A stretch of 64,000 bases of DNA from Mytilinidion resinicola (Eukaryota > Ascomycota > Dothideomycetes > Mytilinidiales > Mytilinidiaceae), in contig NW_022985456.1 of NCBI RefSeq assembly GCF_010093595.1, forward strand, positions 1-64,000. The letters run 5' to 3'. The notes under the pieces were generated by a model that saw nothing but the letters and a program-made list of their open reading frames with translations, ran no database searches and was not told the origin of the DNA. A program made the translations under genes and the position numbers. Position 1 is the first letter of the stretch. Every line of letters starts with the position of its first letter. Shown here in pieces: positions 38,001-48,610 of the stretch.

Positions 38001-40508
38001 TTTCTTGACAAATCCAGGATCAAACTCGAGCGGCAAATGCCCTACACACTCACTCGTCTTGGCTAGTCAACCGACCCATCTGGAACAGACTATCTAAGAA
38101 TCAATGGTTGCATGACCGCCAAAGCCTACCGTTGGAGTCTTATTTCGATGTGTATTCATACGTTCAATCCAAGAAGTCTTACATTGTCTCATACAGAACG
38201 ACAGGGGTGCGAATCTGGCCCGAGAGGATGAGAGGCAAGCTTGTCCACTGGCAGTCTACTGCTGGGTTCATAGCATCCAACTCCATGAGAATCTGGAGCA
38301 CGTATTCCGTACAGCAGCAGCTCTCTCCAGAGAGTATGAACAGACCTCACCTCTCTGGTGATAGGACAAATTTGACCTTTCTCGCGATCTGCAATAACGT
38401 TACTTTCTTTGGAACGAACGACAGATACTGTCATTAGTCTTCGCGATACAGTCTTGGCAAGTTGTCGGAATGGCTTGCCGTCGTCGGTAACAGCGTGCAT
38501 CCTCTAAACCTAGCATTTCAAGGCACGTGTTGGCAATTGCCCTTTCCAGAGCTGGTGTGTTGATCATTGCAGTCTCAGTCAGAGAAGTGTGTTGAACACA
38601 TTTGCTGCAAGTACCAGGCTTCTGTTGGTTTTTGCGTGAGGATTTGGGATATCTAAAAGAAGAAACGGTATTCCAGCAAGGCCCCAAGGTTTCCAAATCA
38701 AACGAGGATGCCGCAGTGAGCTTCCATGTTGCAGAAATGACCTTCCTCTATTCTAGCAAGGACTGCGACCGGTGAGGCTGGGGAGAACTATGTGTGGAAT
38801 GGGGTCGTGCTATGGCGGCCACTATCATCTCAGCGCGATCTCGAGCTACGGATCGTCCCGCCCGAGGAGGAGCTGGCCAGGGTTATTGTTGGCCAAAACC
38901 ATGGCCACAGAAGCAGGAGCCGAGAGGGTCGCAGCCCCTGGGCCTGTACCTGTTCTGCATGACAAGTCGAGGAACAGGGGCGGGCGCAGCAAACGGCACT
39001 GGCAACCTAGTGCTCGCTCTCTGACCTCAATTCCTAAATTTACTCCCCGGCGGCGCCTCCCCGCATGCTGCATGTATCCCCAACCTGCGCCGCCTCCTTA
39101 CGTCGTACACCTCTTCGCCACCCTCGCTGCCCTCACCGTATCCGCTGGGCGCCCACGCTTCACGAGTACCGCAGCCTGACACCTTCCATGAGCCTTCTAT
39201 GAATCTCCCCGTGCCACGAAGGCCCGTGTTCCATGAACCTCTCCAATTAGAGTGGCCTGCTGGCAGTTCAGACGGCTATCAAACCAACGGTACCTGTCGC
39301 CAGACAGCGCTGCTGTTGTGCAACCTTCTTGAGAACGCCATCTTCCCCGCTCGAGCAGCGGTCGGCCTCGTATCACTTGCCTACTCTCGACCCAACACCG
39401 AGCTACTCACGCCGTTGACAGGTGCACACAGCGCTTCATGACATCAATGGCAGCCATCTAACGCCCAGAAGGCCACCTCGCCGAGCCCTTCTCAGCACTA
39501 ATATACGAATTCGTAGCCTTTCGAGCAACACACCAGCACCTTTAAAGTGCCGTCGACGTTCTAGGCGCGTCCCTATACCATGAATGGGTGCCATGGGACG
39601 CGTACATGCTAGGGGATTTGAGGGCAGAACCCATCAATCGGGTTCATTCTCAAGGTACCCAGGCAACGAAACAAGGCTCCTCCTCGACCGTTAACACCGA
39701 GCTTTAAGACCCGCGTTTGTGGAGCTTCATATTGCGAAACACGTCCTTGGGTCTGGGCGCCGCTTCGGGATGCCTCGTGGTCATCATCTTTCCAACGCAT
39801 TCACTTCATTCTGTTGCACCGGGCCCGTGGCACCATGCATATGGTGTTTCCCTACTCCCATTCAAGTCTTAGTGACTTGTTCCACCAGCACTGTGACCTG
39901 GAAGCATTCCACACGAATCCTTCGGTGTTGATTTTGAATCGACTAACGACTGTGCCGCTCAGGAGCTTGTCGCATCAGGAGCAAAATTATTTCCAGCCTG
40001 TGACAAGGGAAAGCTCAAAGCAAGGGGCGGCCACCTTGCTGGAGTTCTGGGCTCCCATGCATGTTAGCAACCAACGTGTGAGTGCTGGGGCCCTGCATAT
40101 TTTCTACGCTCGTCTCTGCATTTGGTCTGTCAATGAGCCCATTTCGACCCGTGCACTTGCATCTTGAGTTCGAGGAGCAGGGTTGCTGAAGCCATTTTCA
40201 CCATTCAACATGGTTGCTCAGCACCTAGCAGCCCCAAGGCACAGCCCATCGGCTGAAAGTGTTGTAGTGCAGATCCATGTAAGCCACCATGCAGGTGGTT
40301 AATCTATCCGGGTACAGACCCTCTTGTTGCTGACTTGGTGTCACAGGAATCCTTCCAGATCATTTCCCTCTTTATCTTAGTCGCCTGAGAATCAGACGTT
40401 CGTTCGTCAACACATATATAATGGCATGTCTTGCCCTTCGGGCTCTCAACCATGCTACAAGCTTTATCCTTCCCTCTCAAACTCCAATCACTACCTTCGT
40501 TCTAGACA
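35040..40508. other. 5.4-kb gene-poor region
   Basis: I find no frame with a recognisable domain and no convincing splice model on either strand. Short frames occur throughout. An ATA-rich TATA-like sequence (acacatatataatgg) at about 40410-40424 probably belongs to the next gene. Relics of mobile DNA are possible but not identifiable by eye. Confidence 0.55.
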
Positions 40509-41968
40509 ATGTCCATCAACAATCGCAGCCCTATCTCAAAACCCGCAGAAACGAAGCCGCGGAAGCTTAGGGCATCTTGTGATGCATGCTCGCGTGCTAA
40601 GGTGAAGTGTGATAAGGTCAGACCTACATGCCATCGATGTGGGAATATGGGGATATGCTGCAACTACTCTCTATCAATGAGGTAAGTCATTCAAATCGTC
40701 TACAATCGCAATAGCTAAAATGAACTAGGCTGGGCAAGCCTCGAAAGAATCGAAGCATGGACATGTCACTGATGCGCGACGTATCTCCGGCAAGCTCATG
40801 TGGGGCCTTCGGGTCACGTCTCGACATGAGACCCCGGACCACAGCATCTACAGCAGAGAGCTCGCCTGAGCCGATCGATCCATTCTTCTTCGGACCCAAT
40901 ACCCCAGAGTACCCCTACCAAGACGCGTTCATGGCCGGATTCAATAGCCGCTACTCGCCAGAGTCCACCACCGGGCCTAGCCTGCCCGGATACCACACCG
41001 AAGATCTCTTTCTTGCTCCGTCGTCAGAGCCGCTATTTAGCACTCCTCTGTCGCATTTCCCTTCCTCTTACCACACCGGGGCGCTCTCCACTCCCATCAC
41101 CATGCCAGGCCACTCCACACCCTTCCCAGCGCCCCAAAACACGCACTACTCCATGTCCTCCCAAGCACCAACCCACTACTACCCCCCAGACGCCCAATCC
41201 TACTTTTCTCCAAAATACACACCCGACCCCACCACCACGCCAGCCGCCCTCCGCCCCCTCCCCACCCCCTCCGCCGCACCCACCTCCTCCCCGCTCGCCG
41301 CCCGCGACCACCACGACTGCACCGACGTCGCCTTCGCCACCCTCGGCGCCCTCTGCGCGCCGCCCGCCTACCAGCCCTCCGCCGCCGACTTCGGCACCGC
41401 ATCCGGCCTGCCGTCGCTCGACGCCGTCCTCGCGACCACCAAGGACGCCGTGGACAAAGTCGCCACGCTGCTCGGCTGCCCCTGCTCCGCGAACCCGCAC
41501 TACAGCACCACCGTCGCGTTTACCATCATCAAGATCCTCGCGTGGCACCAGGCTGTTGCGGGACTGGGCGCGCCCGATCTTTCCGTCGACGGGAATGGCA
41601 ACGGGAGCGGGAGGGCGCAGTATCAAGAGCCGCTCGCAGCGTTCACCGCGACGCCCGTCGCGCGAGGCGCGTTTCAGCGAGGCGGCGGCGAGGGCGAGGC
41701 GCGGTTGAGGGCGCAGGTAGTGCTGGGCGAGCTGAGGCGGGTTGAGGAGTTGGTGGATGGGTTTAGTGAGCGGTATTGTAAAGCGGCTGCCAGGGAGGAG
41801 GTGGAGGGGGGTAGTAGGGTGGGGGGCGTGTATGGGAGCTTGGAGACGCTGTTGAGGACGAGGGTACGGGAGACGGTGAAGATGGCGCTGGGGAGGGCGT
41901 CGGAGGATGTGAGACGGCAGTGGCAAAGGAGGGAGGGAGGGGGCTGGTGGGGGGGTGTTGAGGGATGA
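40509..41968 (+). CDS. Zn2Cys6 transcription factor, AflR type
   Basis: Exons are 40509-40681 and 40729-41968, total 470 aa. The Zn2Cys6 cluster is complete: C24-x2-C27-x6-C34-x6-C41-x2-C44-x6-C51 (SCDACSRAKVKCDK, TCHRCGNMGICC), followed by LGKPRKNR, the basic linker typical of AflR-like regulators. A Ser/Pro/Thr-rich middle leads to a C-terminal AflR-domain-like region: AVDKVATLLGCPCSANPHYS, TVAFTIIKILAWHQAVAGLG. Such regulators usually control secondary-metabolite clusters, but no synthase gene is visible within this window. The second half is very GC-rich. Confidence 0.85.
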
Positions 41969-42946
41969 TGGACGGGTGGAGGAGGGGGAATGTGTAGATG
42001 TGCGGTTTCTTCTGTCTTTTTGAATGTTCTTTTTGGAGGGGATCGGTCTGTAATTTATATTGATATTGACTATTGACTATCGACGGCTGGATTGGATGGG
42101 ATGGGAGTGTAGACAGAATAGCTTGTTACGGCTGTATGAAATGTGTATTTCTATGACGAGCAGTAGCAATATATTCTGAAGCTCTAAGGAATTGGCAGTA
42201 CTCGTGTTGGGAGGTACAACAAGGCAATGCTGACCGCACGCCAATATACCCCTGTCCGAAGGTCCGCATGGTGCGTACGTTAGAAGAATTGCGGCTCCGA
42301 TGCGGCGTCCCCATGATCAATTTCGATGATTGAGTTGTATGAGACGATGGAGAATTTGCGTTCCAGACGTGTTGGTTAATTTGTATCACCTTGGGTGCTG
42401 TTTAGGAATCGTGCATAATATAGAGCTGAGGTGTGGTCTACTATATCACGTGACTGTACCTACCACGTGACCGATGGCAGTGGCTTCAATCATTGTCTAC
42501 CGACCGAATTGCGGGTTCGAATAAGGGCATCAGTCTTCGTATTCTAGAGAGGTAGGGTTTGAGGAAAGTCGGAGACTAAATTGAAGGTTTTACATATATT
42601 AAGACGTAAAGGAGCGCTAGTGAGGATCGCCGGAGATCCAAGAGTGCAGACGCAGTCAATATCTCTCTTGCAACGTAGGTCTAAGACTTCGAGAGCGATC
42701 CGTGAAGAGTTGCTGATGAGCTGTAGCTGTAGTGAAGGCCGAGTTGTTGCGAGCTGCGGGTCAGTGTAAGGGATCGTGATGCGTTATCTCTCATCCACGT
42801 CTTCGGCTTCGCGTACCGGCGGCCACGGGGATCACGTATTTCTTCGCTTGTTCTCGGGGTAATGCCAACTACCTATCTGACTCCAGAAAACAACATCTAC
42901 TAAAGCTCGAAGATTACTGACACCCAGCTAATCAACTTGGTCACTG
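41969..42946. other. intergenic
   Basis: No supported gene between the regulator and the first MC-family member. Confidence 0.5.
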
Positions 42947-43156
42947 ATGTGTGGTTTCTCGCAAACGCTGTGCCCAGTGTGCGGGAGGGAAGGAAAATAC
43001 AAGTTTCGATGGTGTGAGAAGTTCGATTGTCTAGCCATGGCAAATGACGGTGGTGGGCGGGGTTGGGTGCCAGCTGAAACGGAGAGGAAGCTGTGTGAGG
43101 GTTGCAAGGAGGCGGCGGAATCGGAGGAGTGGAGGAGCCGCCAAAGTTGGCTCTAG
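42947..43156 (+). CDS. MC-family small Cys-rich protein A
   Basis: 69 aa, no intron. Starts MCGFSQTLCPVCG: Cys2, then a C9-x2-C12-Gly knuckle. Further Cys at 23 and 28 (RWCEKFDCL), and a late pair ERKLCEGC. The tail is charged (KEAAESEEWRSRQ). No signal peptide or membrane segment. It is the outlying member at the left edge of the array and the only one with no sibling next to it. The family is not recognised; the paired CxxC knuckles suggest zinc binding (inference). Confidence 0.6.
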   Translation: MCGFSQTLCPVCGREGKYKFRWCEKFDCLAMANDGGGRGWVPAETERKLCEGCKEAAESEEWRSRQSWL

Positions 43157-43915
43157 CGAACTCTCTTATTGCGGGCAAAGGTCGAACGACCATCAGCGGA
43201 GATTTCTACGAGGGGTGTGCGGTATCTGCTCTATTGGCTTCAGTGACGGTGGTTTGGAGGACTGAAAGATGTAGTATCAATCACTGCTTCTTTTCATTGA
43301 GATCCGTCGTGACCCGGTCTATTCTGTCTTATCTATCAACGAGGCCTCGCGTGTTTGGGCTTTCCCGGGAGCGATGCTAGATGCTGCTCCGAGGGCTATT
43401 GGATGTGGTAACGATCACTGTTCCTCCTGCAGTTCGCGGCTGGTGTTGCTATCTTATCCCCCGTGATCTTTGGTCTTGACATCACTCTCCCAGGTCTAGA
43501 TTGCTGCTGATGATGTTGGACTCCGGTAACGGTGGATACGGGGGGCCAGGCTCCAGCTGGACTTCTAATGATAGACTTGGTATCTTGTAATGTGACTGTC
43601 TGTGCTATTACTGCGTGGTCCGGTATTGCTTTTGCTACTTTTACCTCTCGCTGCTTGTCAGACTTCTCCCGGGTTGAGGTTCCCTAGTATCAAGCTAAGG
43701 GAGGCTCGTGTCTGCAATTGAGGGGCATCTGCATGTGTTATCCACGCGTCGAGAGCGGACTGACCTTGAGATCCCGATCCATGAGGCCTCCCGTGTGTTG
43801 GAGCCCAACGGTGAGCTGCATCTCGTATGCCGTGCGTCCTCGGTACGATGAGGTGCAGACGCGGCCACCGCGATCCAAGTGGATATAGAGGGTCACACGG
43901 CGGTTGACATCGGTG

Positions 43916-43948
43916 GCGGGGCGGCCAGGAACGGCAGGCTTGCCCCGC
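43916..43948. promoter_or_regulatory. paired candidate CreA/CRE1 sites
   Basis: gcgggg at 43916-43921 and its reverse complement ccccgc at 43943-43948 match the SYGGRG consensus for the carbon-catabolite repressor. They lie about 480 bp upstream of a glucose-repressible-gene homologue. Such short motifs are common by chance; functional use is inference. Confidence 0.25.
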
Positions 43949-44306
43949 CACATTAGGGTCTGGGCCCGGCTTCCGCCAAGGAGATGGTGGGACAGAAGCG
44001 ATGACGTCGGTAATCTACTGTGGCTTGCCGCATGCGAAAGCAACAATTGGATGCCAGAATGCCTCTATGCCAGAATCGCCCATAGTGCGGATCTCTAGCT
44101 CTTGTCCATGATGACTGGCCGCGCGCGCCGTGCCGTCATGCCAAGCAGTGAATGGCCCTTGCCGTTTCCAGCGTAGCTTTCCGCGTGCCACTTGAGGCAT
44201 TCCTTCCCGACGTCATCGCGACGACAGTTTGAGTGAGGGTCATGGGGTGAGGCAGTTGCACCGGCCGCTGGGTGCGTCATCTACGAGGCAGCAGCAGACG
44301 AGGGCA

Positions 44307-44315
44307 TATATAAAT
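44307..44315 (+). promoter_or_regulatory. TATA box of grg1 homologue
   Basis: tatataaat lies 109 bp before the start codon and is followed by a CT/CA-rich leader, as in strongly expressed fungal genes. Confidence 0.6.
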
Positions 44316-44423
44316 CCACCGCCTGCCCGCTTCCTTTCTCCCTCATCCACCACCAACTCCACAATCACAATCACAACTACACAACACCAACCACCAACCA
44401 ATCCCCAAACAACCAACTTCACA

Positions 44424-44722
44424 ATGGACGCCATCAAGTACGTTCCAACCCTGCTTTGATCCTCAGCAATGGCCACTAACACCTCGCCCCAGGAACGCTG
44501 CCACCTCTGCCTCCGAGACCATCCAGCAGGGTGTCTCCGGCACCTCCAAGGAGGCCAACAAGCAGGTCGCCAAGGACTCTGATGCATCCCTCACCGACCG
44601 CGCCACCGCTGGCAAGGACGCTCTCTCGGACAAGGCCTCTGAGGAGAAGCACGCTGTAAGCAGTCCTGACACCAACAACTTCTCTCCATTCTGCTAACAC
44701 CTCATCTCAGGCCAAGAAGTAA
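44424..44722 (+). CDS. grg1: GRG1/CCG-1 glucose-repressible, stress-related small protein
   Basis: Homologue of Neurospora grg-1 (ccg-1), a very abundant transcript induced by glucose starvation, light, stress and the clock. Exons are 44424-44437, 44493-44655 and 44711-44722, total 62 aa. The small first and last exons (14 and 12 nt) explain why it is easily missed. Sequence: MDAIK|NAATSASETIQQ, then GVSGTSKEANKQVAKDSD and RATAGKDALSDKASEEKHA|AKK. The GTSKEANKQVAK block is the family hallmark. It is a hydrophilic, Ala/Lys/Ser-rich soluble protein without known catalytic function. Confidence 0.9.
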
Positions 44723-46174
44723 ATGCTCCAAGCTCGACAACCACTTCACCTTCATCAGTCAATTCTAGGGATTATGGGCGATATCACGGCTATGCCTGGT
44801 CAGGGCCGCTTCTATAACTTAGCATCAATGAAATGACGGCTTCGGAACTCTGAACTCTCTCTTCTGTCGTGACCTGTGAATGTATGACTGCCTCGATATT
44901 ATGTGAGACTTCCTTTCTACTCCTAGTTGTGCTCTTCTTCATTTACTGTGCCTAGACAGCATGGCCGTCAATGTTCTTCTACTTCAGCGTTGCCCTTAAC
45001 AAGATGTGTAGGCCACTCCGTATAAAGTAAACACTGCATTGTTAGTGGTATGTGAGCAGACAGTCAGTGTAAGCGCTAAATGGAAGATGTCTCCAGGTGC
45101 CACTCGATTCGACTCTGGTCTGTAGTCGCAGACGCTCACAGATAGATGTGTACGGACTCTACCGCTGCTTGTGGTGTTCCAAGCAGCTTCCAAGCAATTG
45201 AAAAGCCGTCAATTCTATCAACTTGGTACATTCCAAGTGGACCTCGCACACGGCGCCTTCCTATCTCCGCCATCACGGTCTACCAAACGGGTCCCCACGA
45301 GTTTGGGGCAGCTTCTTCGCATCAGCAAGACCTCCTCACCGCATCGAATGTGGATGATCGAACCACCACTTCCTCTTCTCCGTCATCGAGACGCAAAGAC
45401 ACTGAAAATAGTAAGAGACCTCGCCTCAAGTCCTAAAGTCCACTCCCACCTATCCTCTGATTCCAAGGACCTCCCCGCGTCCCAAACGAAGCCACGATGC
45501 GCACAAGCTACCTCCAATCCTGCAGCCTCGGTACGGTCACCGGCGTGGAATAATACGTCATTAGCGTCACATACCTTGTAAATGCTAGAAAGGGCTTGGC
45601 GAAGAGCCCGCTATTCCTCTTCAAAAAGAATGGCCTGGAATCCAACGATGTCATCAGGTTCTGCATCTGTGGGGCCGTACCGAGCCATGTTCGTTGCGGA
45701 GGGGAGATGGCATTCGAGCCATTGGGGAGGCACTGTAACGCCTGTGGGTTCGACGAGGCGACGCGGTATACGGCTGTTAGGGATGAGATTGATGGGATTT
45801 GTCATGCGCATGTAGTAAGAATGGAAATGAGAGGGAACGTTTCAATCATTCGTCTTCGAAGACGTTTGAAGATGAGGATGAGAATAATTTGAAGATAGCA
45901 GACGAGGAGAACAAAAATGAGTCGGACAAGGAAGCTTCTGAGAAGAAGAAGGCCACGGAGTGCATCGTTTTCAAGATCAACGGGACTTTGGAGAGGGAGA
46001 TGTCGGAAAAGGATTCGCGCTTGGATATGGTCACGCTGGCCAAAGACTCTTCGGGCGTCAACAAAGACACTGCATTCCATGAAAGTGGCCTTTCTTCTCC
46101 GCATCATCCTCTTCATCGAGCTCATATCTAGGAGTACGATTGTCACTGACTTCCTTGATTTAGCTTTAGTAGGA
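44723..46174 (+). other. interval with a possible Cys-rich coding segment
   Basis: On the plus strand 45554-45892 is open and contains VIRFCICGAVPSHVRCGG and GRHCNACGFDEATRYTAV, a Cys spacing that looks protein-like but has no ATG in frame before it. It could be an exon of an unrecognised gene or a distant relic of the neighbouring Cys-rich family. The rest of the interval has no supported gene. Confidence 0.25.
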
Positions 46175-46404
46175 GTGTGATGAGGAATAATGTGTTAGCA
46201 TTGGGTGAAGCTCAGCCTCCTTGTCCTTGCAAGCCAACTCACTAAGGCAAGTTTCTCTAGCATATATAAACCTACGTCCCTCTTCTTTCCTTTCCCAATT
46301 ACCAAACTTCCTGAATCAACAAATCCACAGCTTTCAGCATTCACAGTCCTCCCGCTCAGCCATAAACTTGAAACCCGCCAGTAAACCACAACACATCTCT
46401 CGCA
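46175..46404 (+). promoter_or_regulatory. duplicated upstream region, MC copy C
   Basis: Runs tgatgaggaataatgtgtta ... caagccaactcactaaggcaag ... tatataaa (46263-46270) ... cctacgtccctcttctttcc. The same order recurs at 46747-46990 before copy D. The two blocks are clearly homologous, which shows a tandem duplication including the promoter. Confidence 0.75.
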
Positions 46405-46630
46405 ATGTGCCAAAAAACCACAACTACCTGCAACTACCTGCAACCACTGCAACGATAACGAAGATACCTACTCCCGATGCCTACCCTTCTGCATGAATAA
46501 CCCGAAAGGCACCGTCTTTGACGCCCGTGCATGGGCCGGGTGCGAGTACCGCAGGCAGTACAATGAGCGGACAGATGAGTGTGACGAATGCTTTCGACGA
46601 CAACTCGGTGGTAGGCGCTTCAGGTATTAG
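46405..46630 (+). pseudogene. MC-family pseudogene C (10-bp duplication)
   Basis: Starts MCQKTTTTCN, then the block caactacctg is present twice (46421-46430 and 46431-46440), which shifts the frame to a TAA at 46456. In the shifted frame the downstream sequence continues as a normal member: CNHCNDNEDTYSRCLPFC, WAGCEYRRQYNER, TDECDECFRRQLGG and a stop at 46628-46630. The late CxxC (CDEC) and a Gly/Arg end are therefore preserved. The 10-bp tandem duplication appears to be the only lesion, so it is recent or a sequencing/assembly artefact. Confidence 0.75.
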
Positions 46631-46746
46631 GGAAAGTTGGATAGGAAATGGAAGGGGTCCTTATTGATGCTGCGCCAATAGGTATACGTCGTAGCTTATA
46701 TTCGAAACTTTGAGGCTGAGGTTCATGCCAGCTGTCATGGTGGTAT

Positions 46747-46990
46747 TGTGATGAGGAATGTGTTAGCTTTAAGTGAAGGTGTGCCTCGTTATCGCTCGAA
46801 GCCAGTCTACCGTCACTTGAAGCCAGCTCACCGAAGGAAGTCATTCGAGGGTATGTAAACACTCCCTACGTCTTCTTCCTTTCCCATACTCAAACCTGCT
46901 CCATTACCACAGCCACAAATATCAGCAACCAGAAACCCAAACCACAAGCTTTAAACCCACCACCAAGCCACCATCACCACCACTTTCATA
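46747..46990 (+). promoter_or_regulatory. duplicated upstream region, MC copy D
   Basis: Homologous to 46175-46404 (tgatgaggaatgtgttagc ... gccagctcaccgaaggaag ... tatgtaaa at 46852-46859 ... ctccctacgtcttcttcc). The TATA element has changed from tatataaa to tatgtaaa. Confidence 0.7.
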
Positions 46991-47200
46991 ATGTGCAAGC
47001 ACAATAAGCTCACCTGCACTAGATGTGGCTCCAAGCACGAAGCCTTCACCTCCTGCTCTGATTACCGCCGGCGCAACCCCCGCGTTGACCCCGACGCTAT
47101 AGGCTCTGACGGCAATCCGAATTGCTCGAAGTGCACCATGATCTCGCGGGACTACCATATAATCCCGTACTGTTCTGCTTGCACTAATCAGTTATTCTAA
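46991..47200 (+). CDS. MC-family small Cys-rich protein D
   Basis: 69 aa: MCKHNKLTCTRCG (Cys2, C9-x2-C12-Gly), SCSDYRRRNPR, NCSKCTM and a late pair YCSACTNQLF. Three CxxC pairs are present. It aligns well with copy E (same CxxCG, DYRR/DFRR and NPxCxxC blocks). Past the TAA the frame stays open for 29 codons to 47290 with a charged, Gly-containing tail (GDYEYQGGSGKDRERVKEMR), similar to the tails of other members. No signal peptide. Confidence 0.7.
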   Translation: MCKHNKLTCTRCGSKHEAFTSCSDYRRRNPRVDPDAIGSDGNPNCSKCTMISRDYHIIPYCSACTNQLF

Positions 47201-47521
47201 AGTCATTCCGGTGACTATGAGTACCAGGGGGGCTCGGGAAAGGATAGGGAGCGAGTGAAGGAGATGCGGCGGACTAGAGACAGCAATTGAACGATGTAAA
47301 CCACTGATGTTGAATCACTGTGAGAGAGAGGGAAGTGATGAGTGCGAAGAAACCTAGGCGGTATGGACTTCTGTGAAAGGCAGATATTGACGATTGCGTG
47401 GAAGAAGCAATTGAGCCGCTATCCAGGATCCTCCACACTTCGCAGTTCCAAAACATCACACAAAATCACTACTACCCATGCGGCTCCCTTGCATTTTACT
47501 TGAATGAGTTAAGTTTGGCAC

Positions 47522-47632
47522 TCAATCGTAGGTTATCAGAATCCTTAATCCATTTGATTTGATTCTCACATCCCTATCGTCACTATCTTCTCCTCCACAG
47601 CGGTTGCAGATTTGGTTGGTGGCTTCACGCAT
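47522..47632 (-). pseudogene. MC-family truncated relic F
   Basis: Minus-strand frame of 36 codons: MREATNQICNRCGG then unrelated sequence to a TGA. The first 14 residues match copy E (MCKATNEVCSRCGG), with Cys2 replaced by Arg. The middle and late Cys motifs are missing. Best read as a 3'-truncated duplicate. Confidence 0.55.
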
Positions 47633-47984
47633 TCTGGAAATTGGAGTTTAGAAGGAGGATGTTAGATAGCCGATGGTAATGGAAGTTGAGTTCGCAAGCG
47701 TGAGGTTGAAGGATTTGGTGAGGGAGTGAGGATAGCAGTAGGAAGGGGCATTAATAGTGTAAGAAGAAGTAAGGGAAGTGGTATGTTGCTGACGTAACAA
47801 ATTAGTGAAGGTCGTTAGTGAAGGTAACAGACTTGGGTAGTGTGGCAGCGACTGTTTCGTCAGTGATCAGTATACTGAGTGGGGATTGGTGAACCGCTCG
47901 ATTCGCTATCTACCTTACCACTCCCCTCCAGCTCTCTCTGCCCCTCTCTCTTTCATTCATCTCACTCCTTTTTAAGCACTCTGA

Positions 47985-48173
47985 CTACTGACACTTCTCA
48001 CACGAAGCTACCTTCTTCGCAGTGCTATGGAAATAGGGGCATTGCGCACAGGCCGGGTTTCCAGAGCCCACAAAGTCCATCCACGCGTGTTGCCGCCGGA
48101 AGTCGAAGCAGGGGGTGTAGATGGGGTAGTAGCCGCCGCAGCGAGAGCAGACTTCGTTGGTGGCTTTGCACAT
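47985..48173 (-). CDS. MC-family small Cys-rich protein E
   Basis: 62 aa, minus strand: MCKATNEVCSRCGGYYPIYT, PCFDFRRQHAWMDF, GNPACAQCPYF and KKVASCEKCQ at the extreme C-terminus. Spacing is Cys2, C9-x2-C12, C22, C42-x2-C45, C58-x2-C61, the same as copy D. It lacks the basic tail. It is divergent from copy G, and the two share a 437-bp intergenic region with a TATA-like tttata at 48294-48299 (reading leftward) and the motif agtgatgtggc at 48330-48340. Confidence 0.7.
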   Translation of the reverse strand: MCKATNEVCSRCGGYYPIYTPCFDFRRQHAWMDFVGSGNPACAQCPYFHSTAKKVASCEKCQ

Positions 48174-48610
48174 TTTGGGTTCAAGGGGTGATGTGGGATA
48201 TTTCGGCTTGAAGTCTGATTAGTGTTGATGTTTCGGTGAGTATGGTGAGCAGAGGGTTGAGATTTGGAGAGAAAATGGGAAAAGAAAGTCGGCTTTATAC
48301 TGCAAGCAGAATAGGTAAGAAGGTGGCAGAGTGATGTGGCGGCTTCATGAAGTGGCTTGTTAGTATCAAACAGTGAAGCGGTTCCTGCCACGTTATTCGA
48401 GTACGTGCTTGTCTGTTAGACACTTCACGAATGTACAGCTGCTGCATTGATGATGCTGGCATTGAAAGCCCTTCGAGGGTGGATGTCAGCCGCCTCCTTC
48501 TCTAATTCTTCTCCGTGATCGCTCAACTTATACCTCCGAGAACCGACAACCCCATCAAATACCGATCAGAGCACCTCAAACCCGCGACCCCAACACTGAC
48601 GAGCGCCGGA
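48174..48610. promoter_or_regulatory. divergent promoter of MC copies E and G
   Basis: 437 bp between two head-to-head members. Contains GCCACATCACT on the minus strand (48330-48340) and cacgttattcga at about 48389-48400, both of which recur upstream of other members. Confidence 0.5.

Larger units (their letters stand above)
43157..44423. other. intergenic upstream of grg1
   Basis: 1.27 kb with no supported gene. Probably contains the long promoter of the grg1 homologue, with candidate CreA sites at 43916-43948. Confidence 0.5.

Noticed and set aside
35136..40167. Numerous 60-135-aa frames
   Set aside because: No family, no splice logic and opposing frames of similar length; treated as chance.
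41013..41926. Pro/Ser-rich plus frame and Gly/Arg-rich minus frame over the AflR-type gene
   Set aside because: Explained by the GC-rich second exon of the regulator; no domains.
45799..46131. Charged 110-aa plus-strand frame (Lys/Glu/Ser-rich)
   Set aside because: Overlaps open frames on both strands, has no recognised domain and no clear promoter or intron structure; left unannotated.
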